Under the pieces are notes generated by a model. It saw only the letters and a program-made list of their open reading frames with translations. It did not search any database and was not told the DNA's origin. This document shows positions 22,278 through 31,286 of a DNA stretch of 35,325 nt, in pieces (positions within the stretch are counted from its first letter, which is position 1; each line of letters starts with the position of its first letter). Both the position numbers and the translations under genes were made by a program. The stretch comes from an uncultured Actinomycetes bacterium. Its GTDB lineage: Bacteria; Actinomycetota; Actinomycetes; Nanopelagicales; Nanopelagicaceae. The stretch covers positions 1 through 35,325 of the forward strand of contig CAIUIT010000100.1 of assembly GCA_903899375.1 (NCBI GenBank), written 5' to 3'.

Positions 22278-23303
22278 TTATCCGAAGAAAACCTCTGATT
22301 CCGCGTAACGTGATGGATCGACGAGTTTGAGCTCACCGGTCGCAGATTCCAATGGAACCATTTCGATCTTAGTTCCGTGCAGCGCTGCCATGGTGCCCCA
22401 GTTGCCTTCATGTGCAGCGGTAATCGCTGCAAGCCCGAACCGGGTTGATAGGACGCGATCAAAGGCGGTCGGAGTTCCACCGCGTTGGATATGACCCAGC
22501 ACGACGGTGCGAGTCTCGTGACCAGTTTTCTCTTCAATTTCAGCAGCCAGCCAGTCGCCGATACCAGACAATTTCACATGCCCAAAGGCGTCGAGGGTCT
22601 GATCCTTTACCTTCATGTCTCCATCCTGCGGGATAGCGCCTTCTGCAATGACAATGATGGGTGCAAAGCCATCGGCAAAGCGGGAGTTAACCCATGCCGC
22701 AACTTTTTGCGTTGAGAACTTCACTTCAGGAATCAGAACTGCAGCGGCGCCGCCGGCAATACCTGCGTGCAGGGCGATCCATCCAGCGTGACGGCCCATA
22801 ACTTCGACCACAAGTGCACGATGATGCGATTGCGCCGTAGTGTGCAGGCGATCGATGGCTTCCATGGCGATATTTACTGAGGTATCAAAACCAAATGTGA
22901 AATCGGTGTTGTTGAGATCATTATCAATTGTCTTTGGAACACCAATGACTTTAACGCCGAGCGCATCGAGTTTGGTTGCAACACCGAGAGTATCTTCTCC
23001 ACCGATTGCGATAAGCGCATCAATCCCGAGCTTCTTTAAATTCTCTTGAATCTTCTCAACGCCGCCCTCGATTTTGAAAGGGTTAGTGCGTGAGGAGCCG
23101 AGGATGGTTCCGCCCTTGGGCAATATTCCACGTGTCGTGGCGAGGTCGAGGGTCATCGTGAGGCCCTCTAGTGGACCCTTCCAGCCATCGCGGAAGCCGA
23201 CAAAGTCGTATCCGTACTCTTTGACACCTTTGCGAACTACCGCACGAATTACGCCATTGAGGCCGGGGCAATCTCCGCCACCTGTAAGAACACCAAAACG
23301 CAT
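22278..23303 (-). CDS. pfkA: 6-phosphofructokinase, probably PPi-dependent
   Basis: 341 residues of the group III (actinobacterial) PFK family. The N-terminus MRFGVLTGGGDCPGLNGVIR holds the phosphate-donor loop. IGGEDTLG places Asp at 104 and VPKTIDNDL places Lys at 124, the pair diagnostic of pyrophosphate use; ATP enzymes of this group have Gly104. The catalytic region TIDNDL and substrate-binding MGRHAGW are present. Group III enzymes of Amycolatopsis type use PPi reversibly. The ATG has GGAG six bases upstream, unlike the many leaderless neighbours. It diverges from xylulokinase over 90 bp. The donor call is inferred from two residues. Confidence 0.92.
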   Translation of the reverse strand: MRFGVLTGGGDCPGLNGVIRAVVRKGVKEYGYDFVGFRDGWKGPLEGLTMTLDLATTRGILPKGGTILGSSRTNPFKIEGGVEKIQENLKKLGIDALIAIGGEDTLGVATKLDALGVKVIGVPKTIDNDLNNTDFTFGFDTSVNIAMEAIDRLHTTAQSHHRALVVEVMGRHAGWIALHAGIAGGAAAVLIPEVKFSTQKVAAWVNSRFADGFAPIIVIAEGAIPQDGDMKVKDQTLDAFGHVKLSGIGDWLAAEIEEKTGHETRTVVLGHIQRGGTPTAFDRVLSTRFGLAAITAAHEGNWGTMAALHGTKIEMVPLESATGELKLVDPSRYAESEVFFG

Positions 23304-23381
23304 CTTTTACTCCAGTACCTAAATCAATTCTCGAATAGCGGAAATGGGCTCCCGCTGTGGTCAACGCTGACTGGGGCAGTC

Positions 23382-23387
23382 TACCCT
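23382..23387 (+). promoter_or_regulatory. xylB: -10 box of xylB (leaderless)
   Basis: TACCCT with 6 nt (TGCGCC) before the ATG at 23394. No convincing -35. Confidence 0.5.
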
Positions 23388-23393
23388 TGCGCC

Positions 23394-24788
23394 ATGGCCC
23401 TTATTGCAGGCGTAGATTCTTCGACTCAATCCGTCAAAGTTGTCGTTCGGGATGCCGAGAGTGGCGCTCTCATCCGCGAAGGGAGGGCGGCCCATCCTGA
23501 TGGAACCGAGGTTGATCCGCAGAACTGGTGGCTCGCATTACAAGAGGCATTTCTCCAGGCCGGCGGGCTGGGCGATGTTGCCGCCATCTCAATAGGCGGA
23601 CAGCAGCATGGGCTGGTAGCTCTCGATAACAAGGGGGAAGTTCTCCGCCCCGCTTTGCTCTGGAACGATACCCGCTCTGCTGGTGCCGCTGAAGATCTCA
23701 ATCGCGAAGCAGGAGGAAATCAGGCGATGGCAGATGCAACAGGGTCCGTGCTGGTTGCTTCCTTTACTGCGAGCAAAGTCCGCTGGATGGCCGATCACGA
23801 ACCGGTACTCGCTGCCCACATTGGCGCAATCGCTCTCCCCCATGACTGGTTGTCATGGAAGTTACAAGGTGCAAAAGATTTCTCCCAATTATTTACCGAC
23901 CGCAGCGATGCATCAGGAACAGGATATTTCGATCCCGTCACTTCGACGTATCGCAGAGATTTACTAACGCTGGCGTTGAAGAGTGAGCGCGAAATTTATC
24001 TTCCTCGAATTGTTGCCAGCAATGAATTTGGTGGCTCTACCCCACAGGGCGTGAAGATCGGTGCCGGCGCAGGTGACAACGCTGGCGCGGCCTTTGGAGT
24101 CCAGGCGCAGCCGGGAGATGTCATCGTCTCCCTCGGCACCAGCGGTACCGCCTTCTCCGTCTCAACAACTCCCACACATGAAGCAACCGGAACGGTTGCC
24201 GGCTTTGCAGATCTCACGGGAAATTACCTGCCGCTCGTTTGTACCTTAAACGCGGCGCGCATTCTCGATGCGGCGGCACGAATTTTGGGAGTCACATTCG
24301 ATCGCCTCTCCGAATTAGCACTCACCGCGCCAGCAGGTGCAAACGGGTTGACGCTTCTGCCTTACTTTGAAGGTGAACGCACACCTAACCGCCCAGATGC
24401 AACTGGCGTCTTCGCGGGAATGAACTTAAGTAATTCCAACCCAGAAAATATTGCACGCGCGATGATCGAGGGCATGCTCGCTGGTTTGGCAGATGCAGTT
24501 GATGCACTTGTTCAGCAGGGCGTAGCGATAAATCGAATTTTTCTGGTTGGTGGGGCTGCTAAGAATCCGGCCGTTGGTGCTATCGCCTCCGCGCTCTTTG
24601 GTCGCGAAGTAATAATTCCTCCCGCTGGGGAATATGTGGCCGATGGTGCCGCTCGTCAAGCCGCCTGGGCGCTATTAGGTGAAGCACCCCAGTGGAACTT
24701 GGGTAAGGTCACCCATGTGCAAAGTAAAGCGACTCCTCACGTGATGGAAAAATATCGGACCCTCCGTGATGCAACGGTCTCCTGGTGA
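23394..24788 (+). CDS. xylB: Xylulokinase
   Basis: 464 residues of the FGGY carbohydrate-kinase family. N-terminal IAGVDSSTQSVKVVVRD is the phosphate-binding region; ISIGGQQHGLVALD with the xylulokinase QQHG motif and PALLWNDTRS fix the subfamily; LPHDWLSWKL, GAGDNAGAAFG and VSLGTSGTAF continue, and the C-terminal FLVGGAAKNPAVGAIASALFGREV completes the second actin-like domain. It phosphorylates D-xylulose into the pentose phosphate pathway. No xylose isomerase or sugar transporter is in the window. The following EamA transporter overlaps its stop by GTGA. Confidence 0.9.
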   Translation: MALIAGVDSSTQSVKVVVRDAESGALIREGRAAHPDGTEVDPQNWWLALQEAFLQAGGLGDVAAISIGGQQHGLVALDNKGEVLRPALLWNDTRSAGAAEDLNREAGGNQAMADATGSVLVASFTASKVRWMADHEPVLAAHIGAIALPHDWLSWKLQGAKDFSQLFTDRSDASGTGYFDPVTSTYRRDLLTLALKSEREIYLPRIVASNEFGGSTPQGVKIGAGAGDNAGAAFGVQAQPGDVIVSLGTSGTAFSVSTTPTHEATGTVAGFADLTGNYLPLVCTLNAARILDAAARILGVTFDRLSELALTAPAGANGLTLLPYFEGERTPNRPDATGVFAGMNLSNSNPENIARAMIEGMLAGLADAVDALVQQGVAINRIFLVGGAAKNPAVGAIASALFGREVIIPPAGEYVADGAARQAAWALLGEAPQWNLGKVTHVQSKATPHVMEKYRTLRDATVSW

Positions 24789-25657
24789 AGCGCAGCAGTT
24801 GGATTAATTTCGGCTTAGTGAGTGTGCTCTGGGGAGTTCCCTATCTGCTCATTCGAGTTGCGGTCGCTCCTGGACAATTCACCCCTGCCTTCGTCGTCTT
24901 TTCGCGAGTAACAATCGGCGCCGCTCTACTCATCCCTTACGCAATAAAGCGCGGCACTTTTAAGCCGGCCCTCAAGCAATTCAAATGGGTTGCTGCCTAT
25001 GGACTTCTCGAAATGGTCGGCCCTTGGGGATTTATTAGCCAGGGTGAGACAAAGCTCAACTCAGGGCTAGCTGCACTCTTAATCGCTACCGTCGCTATCT
25101 GGGCCACTCTGCTCAACGGCGCGCTGGGAGATAAAACGGTCTTTCACTCCTCACGTCTCATCGGCCTTGCCGTCGGCTTCATCGGTATCTGTTTTGTCGT
25201 CGGCCTCGAGAGCGTACAAGGCAAGGTAAATATTGCAGCAATCTTTTTACTCCTACTAGCTGCGATGGGTTATGCCATCGCCCCTACGCTGGTTCGTCAC
25301 AAGATTCCAGATCTCGACGGAGCGGCGGTTAATGGTCTAGCGCTTTTGACCACATCTATTATTTATCTCCCCTTTGCAATATCGCAGTGGCCTCATCATC
25401 ACATTCGTGCAAATTCGATTTACTCCATTATTGCTCTTGGAATATTTCCGACCGCAATCTGCTTCGTCTTCTTCTTTAAACTCATGGCCGATATTGGAAT
25501 CGCACGGGCATCTCTCATTGCATATGTAAATACTGGAGTGGCGGTACTTCTTGGAGTAATAGTTCTGCACGAAAAATTGACAACCGGAATGTTGATTGGC
25601 TTGCCAATGGTGATGATTGGTTCCTATTACGCAAGCAGAAAGCGTGTTACTCGGTAA
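24785..25657 (+). CDS. EamA-type (DMT superfamily) transporter, second copy
   Basis: 290 residues, about ten membrane segments in two EamA repeats. It begins WINFGLVSVLWGVPYLLIRVAV, with FVVFSRVTIGAALLIPY, then AALLIATVAIWATLLNGALGDK closing the first repeat; the second repeat ends GVAVLLGVIVLHEKLTTGMLIGLPMVMIGS. Predicted exporter of small metabolites; substrate unknown. GTG start overlaps the xylulokinase stop (GTGA). Its last 11 bp overlap the opposing era gene. Sequence is quite different from the 18437-19336 transporter. Confidence 0.87.
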   Translation: MKRSSWINFGLVSVLWGVPYLLIRVAVAPGQFTPAFVVFSRVTIGAALLIPYAIKRGTFKPALKQFKWVAAYGLLEMVGPWGFISQGETKLNSGLAALLIATVAIWATLLNGALGDKTVFHSSRLIGLAVGFIGICFVVGLESVQGKVNIAAIFLLLLAAMGYAIAPTLVRHKIPDLDGAAVNGLALLTTSIIYLPFAISQWPHHHIRANSIYSIIALGIFPTAICFVFFFKLMADIGIARASLIAYVNTGVAVLLGVIVLHEKLTTGMLIGLPMVMIGSYYASRKRVTR

Positions 25658-26561
25658 ATCCCAAACGCGCTAGTGCCTTTGGATCGCGCTGCCACTCTTT
25701 TGATACCTTCACGTGTAGCCCTAAATAACTCTTTCCATCTAAGAAAGTTTCGATTCCGGCACGAGCTCGCATGCCTATATCTTTCAAGCGACTGCCTTGC
25801 GGTCCGATAATGATCGACTTTTGTGAGTCGCGCTCCACATGGATCGTGGCATGAATATCGTAGAAGTTCTTACCTTCGCGCTTGCTCATCTCGTCGATGG
25901 TCACCATAACCGAGTGCGGAAGTTCTTCATATAAATCTTGAATAGCTGCTTCACGAATCAATTCCGTTATGTGCAACTCTGCTGCTTGATCGGTATCAAT
26001 GTCTTCTGGGTAAAGAGATGGGGATGCTGGCAGCGCCTTGACCAATAGGTCGAGCAATAAATCGGTCTGCTCTAGATTCTTAGCTGAAATCGGAACGATC
26101 TCATCGACAGTAATGCCGGTCTTGGTGATGAAATTGGAAACTTCAACGAGTTTGGCAATTAAGTCATCATTCTTCGCGGTATCAACTTTTGTAACGGCGA
26201 TATAGATGTGGCGAATATGGCCTAGCTGCTTGACGATATATTCATCCCCCGCGCCGATCGCTTCATCAGCGGGCAGGCAAAGCAGGGCAGCATCAACCGA
26301 TTCCAAATTCTCTTGCACCATCGCATTAAGGCGAGTGCCGAGCAATGTCTTGGGCTTATGGATTCCTGGGGTATCAACCAAGATCATCTGGTAATCAGAT
26401 CTGGAGATAATTCCGCGAATCGGATTACGAGTGGTGTTGGGATGAGCCGAGGTGATAACAATCTTCTTGCCTACAAGAGCATTGACCAACGTGGACTTGC
26501 CCACATTTGGGCGTCCAATTACCGCAACGAATCCGGCGCGGTGCTCTGTTGTCATGGTCAT
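25647..26561 (-). CDS. era: GTPase Era
   Basis: 304 residues. All G motifs are seen: G1 GRPNVGKST, G2 TTRNPIRG, G3 DTPG, G4 VTKVD and G5 SAKN. A C-terminal KH domain includes IIIGPQGSRLKDIGMRARAGIE and ends with LHVKVSKEWQRD. Era binds the 3' end of 16S rRNA and assists 30S maturation. Two possible starts, ATG 26561 and ATG 26555, follow GGGAG at 3 and 9 nt; 26555 has the better spacing but both are plausible. It follows dprA after 9 nt and is the last gene of the minus-strand block. Its 3' end overlaps the opposing transporter by 11 bp. Confidence 0.95.
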   Translation of the reverse strand: MTMTTEHRAGFVAVIGRPNVGKSTLVNALVGKKIVITSAHPNTTRNPIRGIISRSDYQMILVDTPGIHKPKTLLGTRLNAMVQENLESVDAALLCLPADEAIGAGDEYIVKQLGHIRHIYIAVTKVDTAKNDDLIAKLVEVSNFITKTGITVDEIVPISAKNLEQTDLLLDLLVKALPASPSLYPEDIDTDQAAELHITELIREAAIQDLYEELPHSVMVTIDEMSKREGKNFYDIHATIHVERDSQKSIIIGPQGSRLKDIGMRARAGIETFLDGKSYLGLHVKVSKEWQRDPKALARLGFTE

Positions 26562-26570
26562 AGTCTCCCA

Positions 26571-27452
26571 TTAATCCAGGAGCGGGCCGACCAGTTCCAT
26601 GCAATCTGCTATCGATGTGACTATCTCTGCCGTCCGTTCGCCTATCAACCGGTGACAGCCATCACTGGTGGGCGAAGTAATTGGACCCGGAACCGCGAGC
26701 ACGGGACGAAATATCTCTGCCGCATCACGTGCGGTGCGAAGAGAGCCACTTCTGAAGGCAGCTTCCACAACAATTGTTGCTCGAGAGATCGCGGCTATCA
26801 ATCTATTTCTTGTAAGAAATCGAGAGGGAATAGCGTGCACGTTCGGTAAAACTTCAGAAAGGAGCAATCCATTTTCAACTATTTCGCGGAAGAGGCGTTC
26901 ATTTCCGCTTGGGAATACCGAATTCACTCCCCCACCGAGGATTGCGATCGTCTGTCCTTCAGCAACAATTGCCCCGCGATGCGCCGCGCTATCGATTCCA
27001 AAAGCGCCTCCACTGATTACGGTCCACCCCCGGTCCACCGCACCAGCGGCGAAGTCACCCGAGATGCGCACTCCATATTCCGTTGGATTTCTCGTTCCCA
27101 CAATTGAAAGCGAACGCTCTAAATTTTCAAGCGCTGGCCGAGCTCCTCGACCAACGAGTGCAATGGGGGGAGCTTTTAGATCATTTAGGCCAGTTGGCCA
27201 ATCCGCATCGTTTCGCGTCAAGAGAAATCCACCCGATGCCGCAATCTGATCTTCGAGCATGTTGGTATCGATCTGTGCCAGAGATTTGCTTAATTTGTAA
27301 CCACTATTCTTATAATCCGCATATGCACCGGAAGATATTCGTTCCAAAAAATCTTGTGCTCCAAGGCGAAGATATTCAGAGCTCCAATATTCATTCCCGC
27401 CCTCGAAGAGGGCTAAGAGCGCAAGATGTGCAGCGGTATCCGAGCCGCTCAT
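26571..27452 (-). CDS. dprA: DNA processing protein DprA
   Basis: 293 residues. The Rossmann-like DprA domain is visible: LSIVGTRNPTEYGVRISG, VISGGAFGIDSAAHRGAI, IAILGGGVNSVFPSGNERLF, LLSEVLPNVHAIPSRFLTRNRLIAAIS and VVEAAFRSGSLRTARDAAE, then VLAVPGPITSPTSDGCHRLI. An N-terminal helical region of about 80 residues precedes it; there is no clear C-terminal winged helix. DprA loads RecA onto incoming single-stranded DNA in natural transformation. The ATG overlaps the ComM-like gene stop (ATGA). Other competence genes are not in the window. Confidence 0.92.
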   Translation of the reverse strand: MSGSDTAAHLALLALFEGGNEYWSSEYLRLGAQDFLERISSGAYADYKNSGYKLSKSLAQIDTNMLEDQIAASGGFLLTRNDADWPTGLNDLKAPPIALVGRGARPALENLERSLSIVGTRNPTEYGVRISGDFAAGAVDRGWTVISGGAFGIDSAAHRGAIVAEGQTIAILGGGVNSVFPSGNERLFREIVENGLLLSEVLPNVHAIPSRFLTRNRLIAAISRATIVVEAAFRSGSLRTARDAAEIFRPVLAVPGPITSPTSDGCHRLIGERTAEIVTSIADCMELVGPLLD

Positions 27453-28972
27453 GATATTTCAACACCTTGTCGCAAGTGGTAGGCACTCTCTACCTCATCT
27501 AACCCCGGGGTCGTAACTCCATTGCGATCAGCGATAGTCCAAGCCAGCCGCATCACCTTGTGATATCCCCGCGCACTCAATCGCTCATGATCAAGTTCAG
27601 TATGCAAGAAGGCCATGCCCTCTTTAGTGGCGCGAAAGCGAGATCGCAGTTGGCTCGCAGGAATCTGTGAATTGGTGCTCCAAAGATCTCTAGTAAATCT
27701 CTCGGCCGCTGCGCCACGAGCGGCAATGACGCGGGAACGTACATCGCTGCTTGACTCACCCCCTTCGGTAGATGCTAACTCGGTTCGCTTTGGCACTTCA
27801 ACGAAGGTGCGAATATCAATTCGATCCAGGAGGGGTCCAGAAAGGCGTTGTAGGTAGCGACGAATTTGCAGCGAGGTGCAAGTGCACGCCCGCCCCTTTC
27901 CATTAAATCGTCCACAGGGGCAGGGATTCGCGGCTATAACGAGAAGAAAGTCCGCGGGAAAGGTAGTGCTACCAGTTGCTCTAGAGATAACAACCGATCC
28001 CGATTCGAGCGGTTGTCGCAGAGAATCAAGAACTCCAGGTTTACATTCTGGCGCTTCATCAATAAAGAGAACTCCGCCATGCGCCATGGAACAAGCGCCA
28101 GGTTTGATGAAATGCGCCCCACCTCCAACCATGGCCGTCGCCGTCGTTGTGTGATGCGGAGATACAAAGGGAGGGGTTCTAGATTCCAGATTTCTCTCCC
28201 CCAGCGCACCAGCTATCGAATGAATCGCAGCTACTTCAACCGCTTCTTCGCGAGTAAGTGGGGGCATGATTGTCGGAATGCGTTCTGCCAACATCGTCTT
28301 CCCTGTTCCGGGAGGTCCAATTAATAAGAGGTGATGTCCACCGATTGCAGAGATTTCAAGGGCCAACCGTGCTCGCTTCTGTCCCACCACTTCGCTCAAA
28401 TCGAGGGGTGATTCGCTCACCCTTTTAATCTCTTCGAGATTCACTTCTGGGATTACGCCCTCTTCAATAAATGAGATGACCTGATTCAAATGTGACACTG
28501 CAATCGATTTAACGCCTGCCAGTCCCATTGCCTCAGCGGCGTTGGCTAGCGGCACTACGGCAGTGGTAATTCCACGATCAACGGCTGCTAGTAATGCCGG
28601 CAAAACTCCCCGAATTGGTCTGATCGATCCATCAAGAGCTAGCTCACCGAGAAATATGTGTTGCTCTAAATTCCTCGACGTAATTGTTCCTTGGGCCATT
28701 AACAGAGCAATGGCGATCGGAAGATCGAAACCAGAACCACTCTTATGTAGCCATGCAGGCGACAGAGAGACTGTTACTCGTTTATTGGGCCACGTGGCTC
28801 CGGAATTTTGTAGCGCGGAACGTACTCGCTCTCTTGATTCGAGAAGAGCAGCGTCGGGTAAGCCCAACAAGGAGTACCCTGGTAATCCATCAGATATGTC
28901 CACTTCTATATCCACTATTTCACCGCGCAGCCCGATTAAGGCAATGCTCTTAACGCGCGCCAGCGTCATCAA
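27449..28972 (-). CDS. comM: ComM/YifB-type Mg-chelatase-like AAA+ ATPase
   Basis: 507 residues. An N-terminal Lon-protease-like fold domain (VDIEVDISDGLPGYSLLGLPDAALLESRERVR, SLSPAWLHKSGSGFDLPIA) is followed by the AAA+ module with Walker A GPPGTGKTM near residue 222, Walker B GVLFIDEAPE, and the Cys-rich NPCPCGRFNGKGRACTC segment. C-terminal Mg_chelatase region includes DRIDIRTFVEVP. ComM is a helicase that extends branch migration during transformation. It overlaps dprA at the 3' end and yraN at the 5' end (ATGA both times), giving a yraN-comM-dprA unit found in many bacteria. Confidence 0.94.
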   Translation of the reverse strand: MMTLARVKSIALIGLRGEIVDIEVDISDGLPGYSLLGLPDAALLESRERVRSALQNSGATWPNKRVTVSLSPAWLHKSGSGFDLPIAIALLMAQGTITSRNLEQHIFLGELALDGSIRPIRGVLPALLAAVDRGITTAVVPLANAAEAMGLAGVKSIAVSHLNQVISFIEEGVIPEVNLEEIKRVSESPLDLSEVVGQKRARLALEISAIGGHHLLLIGPPGTGKTMLAERIPTIMPPLTREEAVEVAAIHSIAGALGERNLESRTPPFVSPHHTTTATAMVGGGAHFIKPGACSMAHGGVLFIDEAPECKPGVLDSLRQPLESGSVVISRATGSTTFPADFLLVIAANPCPCGRFNGKGRACTCTSLQIRRYLQRLSGPLLDRIDIRTFVEVPKRTELASTEGGESSSDVRSRVIAARGAAAERFTRDLWSTNSQIPASQLRSRFRATKEGMAFLHTELDHERLSARGYHKVMRLAWTIADRNGVTTPGLDEVESAYHLRQGVEIS

Positions 28973-29328
28973 AGAACTCCTGCGCGATATTCAACTTCAG
29001 GTTGCAGCCCATCTCTAAAGTGCACCGCCGCACAATCAATGCGGTAATCAGCTCCCCATTGGTCGTGCACCGCAATCCACGCCAGCGCCAGCCTTTGGAG
29101 GCGATGCGCTTTCTCTGGCCCAATAGCTTCTAATGGATGCCCAAATTTGGCACTCGTGCGACTCTTCACTTCAACAAACAACAACCTGCCGTCCAGCCTC
29201 GCGACTAGATCTATCTCGCCTTCCTTTATGCGCCAATTCGTAGCGATGATCACCGCGCCTTGCTCCTGCAAATAGGAGGCAACGAGTGTCTCCCCATCTG
29301 CGCCTATCTGGGAAGTTCGTTTTGTCAT
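28969..29328 (-). CDS. yraN: YraN family (UPF0102) endonuclease-like protein
   Basis: 119 residues. GADGETLVASYLQEQGAVIIATNWR, then GEIDLVAR and LLFVEVKSRTSAKFGHPLEAI give the D-x(n)-ExK restriction-endonuclease-like core. Function is not settled; it is commonly found next to rnhB and comM as here. A TACTTT box exactly 6 nt before the ATG suggests that transcription of yraN-comM-dprA-era may start here as a leaderless mRNA. The 74 nt up to rnhB hold nothing else I can support. Confidence 0.9.
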   Translation of the reverse strand: MTKRTSQIGADGETLVASYLQEQGAVIIATNWRIKEGEIDLVARLDGRLLFVEVKSRTSAKFGHPLEAIGPEKAHRLQRLALAWIAVHDQWGADYRIDCAAVHFRDGLQPEVEYRAGVL

Positions 29329-29334
29329 ATCAAG

Positions 29335-29340
29335 AAAGTA
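29335..29340 (-). promoter_or_regulatory. -10 box of yraN-comM-dprA-era (leaderless)
   Basis: TACTTT on the minus strand with 6 nt (CTTGAT) before the ATG at 29328. Confidence 0.5.
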
Positions 29341-29402
29341 GTGCGTTTGAAAATCCAGGGGAATTTCATGCTATCTCGCTGTTGAAAAACTTCTCTTGTT
29401 GA

Positions 29403-30005
29403 TTAAAGCAGGGCAGCGATATTCGCAAAACTCTGGCGATGAATCTCCGTGATGCCCAACTCTTGCAGAGCTGCCGTATGAGCGGCGGTTGCATATCCCT
29501 TGTGTTTCGCAAAGCCATAGCCAGGGTATTTAACATCCATCTCGCGCATGATCCGGTCGCGATAGACCTTCGCCAAGATGGATGCGGCGCTGATGCTCAG
29601 AGCGACTTGGTCGCCCTTCCAGACAGCGAGATTGGGAATTGCGAGTCCTTCGATGGCATATCCATCGGTGAGCACGTATTCAGGTGGGGTCGTTAGTGAG
29701 TTAATCGCGCGACGCATGCCTTCGAGATTGCATTTATGAAGTCCAAGACGATCGATCTCTTCAGGTGAAATTTCGATGATGGAATAGCTAAGCGCTTCAT
29801 CGATAACAACGTCGTAAAGTTCTTCGCGTACTTTCTCGGTTAACGCTTTGGAATCTCGTACGCGTGCGAGAACTTGGGAATCAGAATCTTTCAGAATAAT
29901 CGCTGCAATTACGAGTGGGCCGGCACACGGACCGCGTCCTGCTTCATCTACTCCGGCGATTCGCATAACTCCGCTGGCGCGAAGTGAGGCTTCGATGCCG
30001 GGCAT
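29403..30005 (-). CDS. rnhB: Ribonuclease HII
   Basis: 200 residues. The active site begins GVDEAGRGPCAGPL with Asp20 and Glu21, a further Asp is in YVLTDGYAIEG, and SISAASILAKVYRDRIM supplies the last acidic/lysine region; the typical PGYGFAKHKGYAT follows. It cleaves RNA in RNA-DNA hybrids and removes misincorporated ribonucleotides. The ATG lies 5 nt after the lepB stop. The order L19-lepB-rnhB-yraN is widely conserved. Confidence 0.94.
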   Translation of the reverse strand: MPGIEASLRASGVMRIAGVDEAGRGPCAGPLVIAAIILKDSDSQVLARVRDSKALTEKVREELYDVVIDEALSYSIIEISPEEIDRLGLHKCNLEGMRRAINSLTTPPEYVLTDGYAIEGLAIPNLAVWKGDQVALSISAASILAKVYRDRIMREMDVKYPGYGFAKHKGYATAAHTAALQELGITEIHRQSFANIAALL

Positions 30006-30010
30006 TTCGG

Positions 30011-30688
30011 TTACTTTTTAACCGGGACTTTCGACAGGTCATGGCTGACCGACAAGAACGTAATATGGTTGAACGGCCAAACAACGAATTCGGCACGGCC
30101 AACTACATCATTTAAAGGGACAAAACCTTTGTGAACATCGTCGGTATGAAAGCGCGAGTCAGCGCTAGCCGCACGATGATCGCCCATAACCCAGATGAAT
30201 CCTTTAGGAACAGTCACATCAAATTTTGAATCGCTTGGAGCATTGCCCGGGAAGAGATAACCTTCATTGATCGAAGTTCCATTTACCTGCAAATGACCTT
30301 TTGCATCGCAGCAAACTATGTGATCGCCACCAACACCAATAGTGCGTTTGACTAGGTATTGAGTTGCGGGGTCCGGCATCACGCCAACATCGACAAGCGC
30401 GCGCTTAAGATCACGAGTAAAAACATCTCCCGTAGGAGCAGGTGCCGCTCCGAGCCATCCAGCTGGATCTTTGAAAACGACTACTTCGCCACGACGAATA
30501 TCGCTGAACATTGCCGAGAATTTATTGACGGCGATACGATCGCCAATTCCCAGAGTGTTCTGCATCGAACCAGAAGGGACATAGAAAAAGTGAACGAAAA
30601 AGGTTTTGATTATCACCGCAACAATAAGAGCCGATACAACGATGATCGGAACTTCCCGAAGCAATGAACCCTTCTTGGGAAGGCGCAT
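30011..30688 (-). CDS. lepB: Signal peptidase I
   Basis: 225 residues. One N-terminal membrane anchor at about 12-33, then the periplasmic-side catalytic domain: YVPSGSMQNTL with Ser41 as nucleophile, GDRIAVNK, GEVVVFKDP, YLVKRTIGVGGD with Lys114 as general base, and GDHRAASADSR. It cuts signal peptides from exported proteins. The protein starts 11 nt after the L19 stop and ends 5 nt before rnhB, so all three are probably one transcript. Size normal for an actinobacterial single-anchor enzyme. Confidence 0.94.
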   Translation of the reverse strand: MRLPKKGSLLREVPIIVVSALIVAVIIKTFFVHFFYVPSGSMQNTLGIGDRIAVNKFSAMFSDIRRGEVVVFKDPAGWLGAAPAPTGDVFTRDLKRALVDVGVMPDPATQYLVKRTIGVGGDHIVCCDAKGHLQVNGTSINEGYLFPGNAPSDSKFDVTVPKGFIWVMGDHRAASADSRFHTDDVHKGFVPLNDVVGRAEFVVWPFNHITFLSVSHDLSKVPVKK

Positions 30689-30699
30689 CTTAAGAATAA

Positions 30700-31197
30700 T
30701 TAAGCTTGTTCGGCTGGTGTCTCAGCGTCTGCAGCAACTTCTTCAACAACTGCTGGAGTTTCGACAACTGCTTCAACAACCACTGGGGCTTCAACAACCG
30801 CTTCGATAACTACTTCCTCGACGATTACATCTTCAACAATGAACTCATTGTTAGCGCCACGACGCTCTTTAATCTTGGCAGCCTTACCGCGAAGGTCGCG
30901 TAGGTAGTAAAGCTTGGCGCGACGGACATCTCCACGACGAACCATTTCAAACTTTTCAATAACTGGGGTGTGCACTGGGAAGGTACGTTCTACTCCAACA
31001 CCGTATGAAAGTTTACGGATTGTGAAAGTCTCGCGAACTCCGGCACCCTGACGGCGAATTACTACGCCTTGGAAAACCTGGATTCGGCTCTTGGAACCTT
31101 CGATAACACGAACGTGGACCTTGATCTCATCGCCAGAGCGGAAGTTGATAATGCCCTTTTTGAGCGAGGCGGCATCAACCGCATCCAAAACGTTCAT
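30700..31197 (-). CDS. rplS: 50S ribosomal protein L19 with long acidic tail
   Basis: 165 residues from ATG 31197, preceded by AAAGGA at 6 nt. The first ~115 residues are standard L19: [56 protein letters not shown] and [19 protein letters not shown]. Residues 119-165 form a Val/Glu/Ala-rich tail with repeated VVEAP/VVETP units, beyond the usual family length of about 115. Frames reaching 31428 overlap IMPase and are rejected. It stabilises the 30S-50S interface. trmD and rimM, the common upstream neighbours, are absent here; the upstream 89 bases probably hold its promoter but I could not settle the boxes. Confidence 0.94.
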   Translation of the reverse strand: MNVLDAVDAASLKKGIINFRSGDEIKVHVRVIEGSKSRIQVFQGVVIRRQGAGVRETFTIRKLSYGVGVERTFPVHTPVIEKFEMVRRGDVRRAKLYYLRDLRGKAAKIKERRGANNEFIVEDVIVEEVVIEAVVEAPVVVEAVVETPAVVEEVAADAETPAEQA

Positions 31198-31286
31198 GGG
31201 TAATCCTTTGCTTATGGGACCGTCGTAAGAGGGCCTGCCAATATTGTTATTCGTTGAAGACCGTATCTTGCCACAGTCAGGCTGGG

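Noticed and set aside
27866-28324. 152-codon plus-strand ORF
   Set aside because: Antisense shadow of the ComM-like ATPase; Arg/Ser-rich and without motifs.
28542-29018. 158-codon plus-strand ORF
   Set aside because: Antisense to the N-terminal part of the ComM-like gene, which has strong family motifs.
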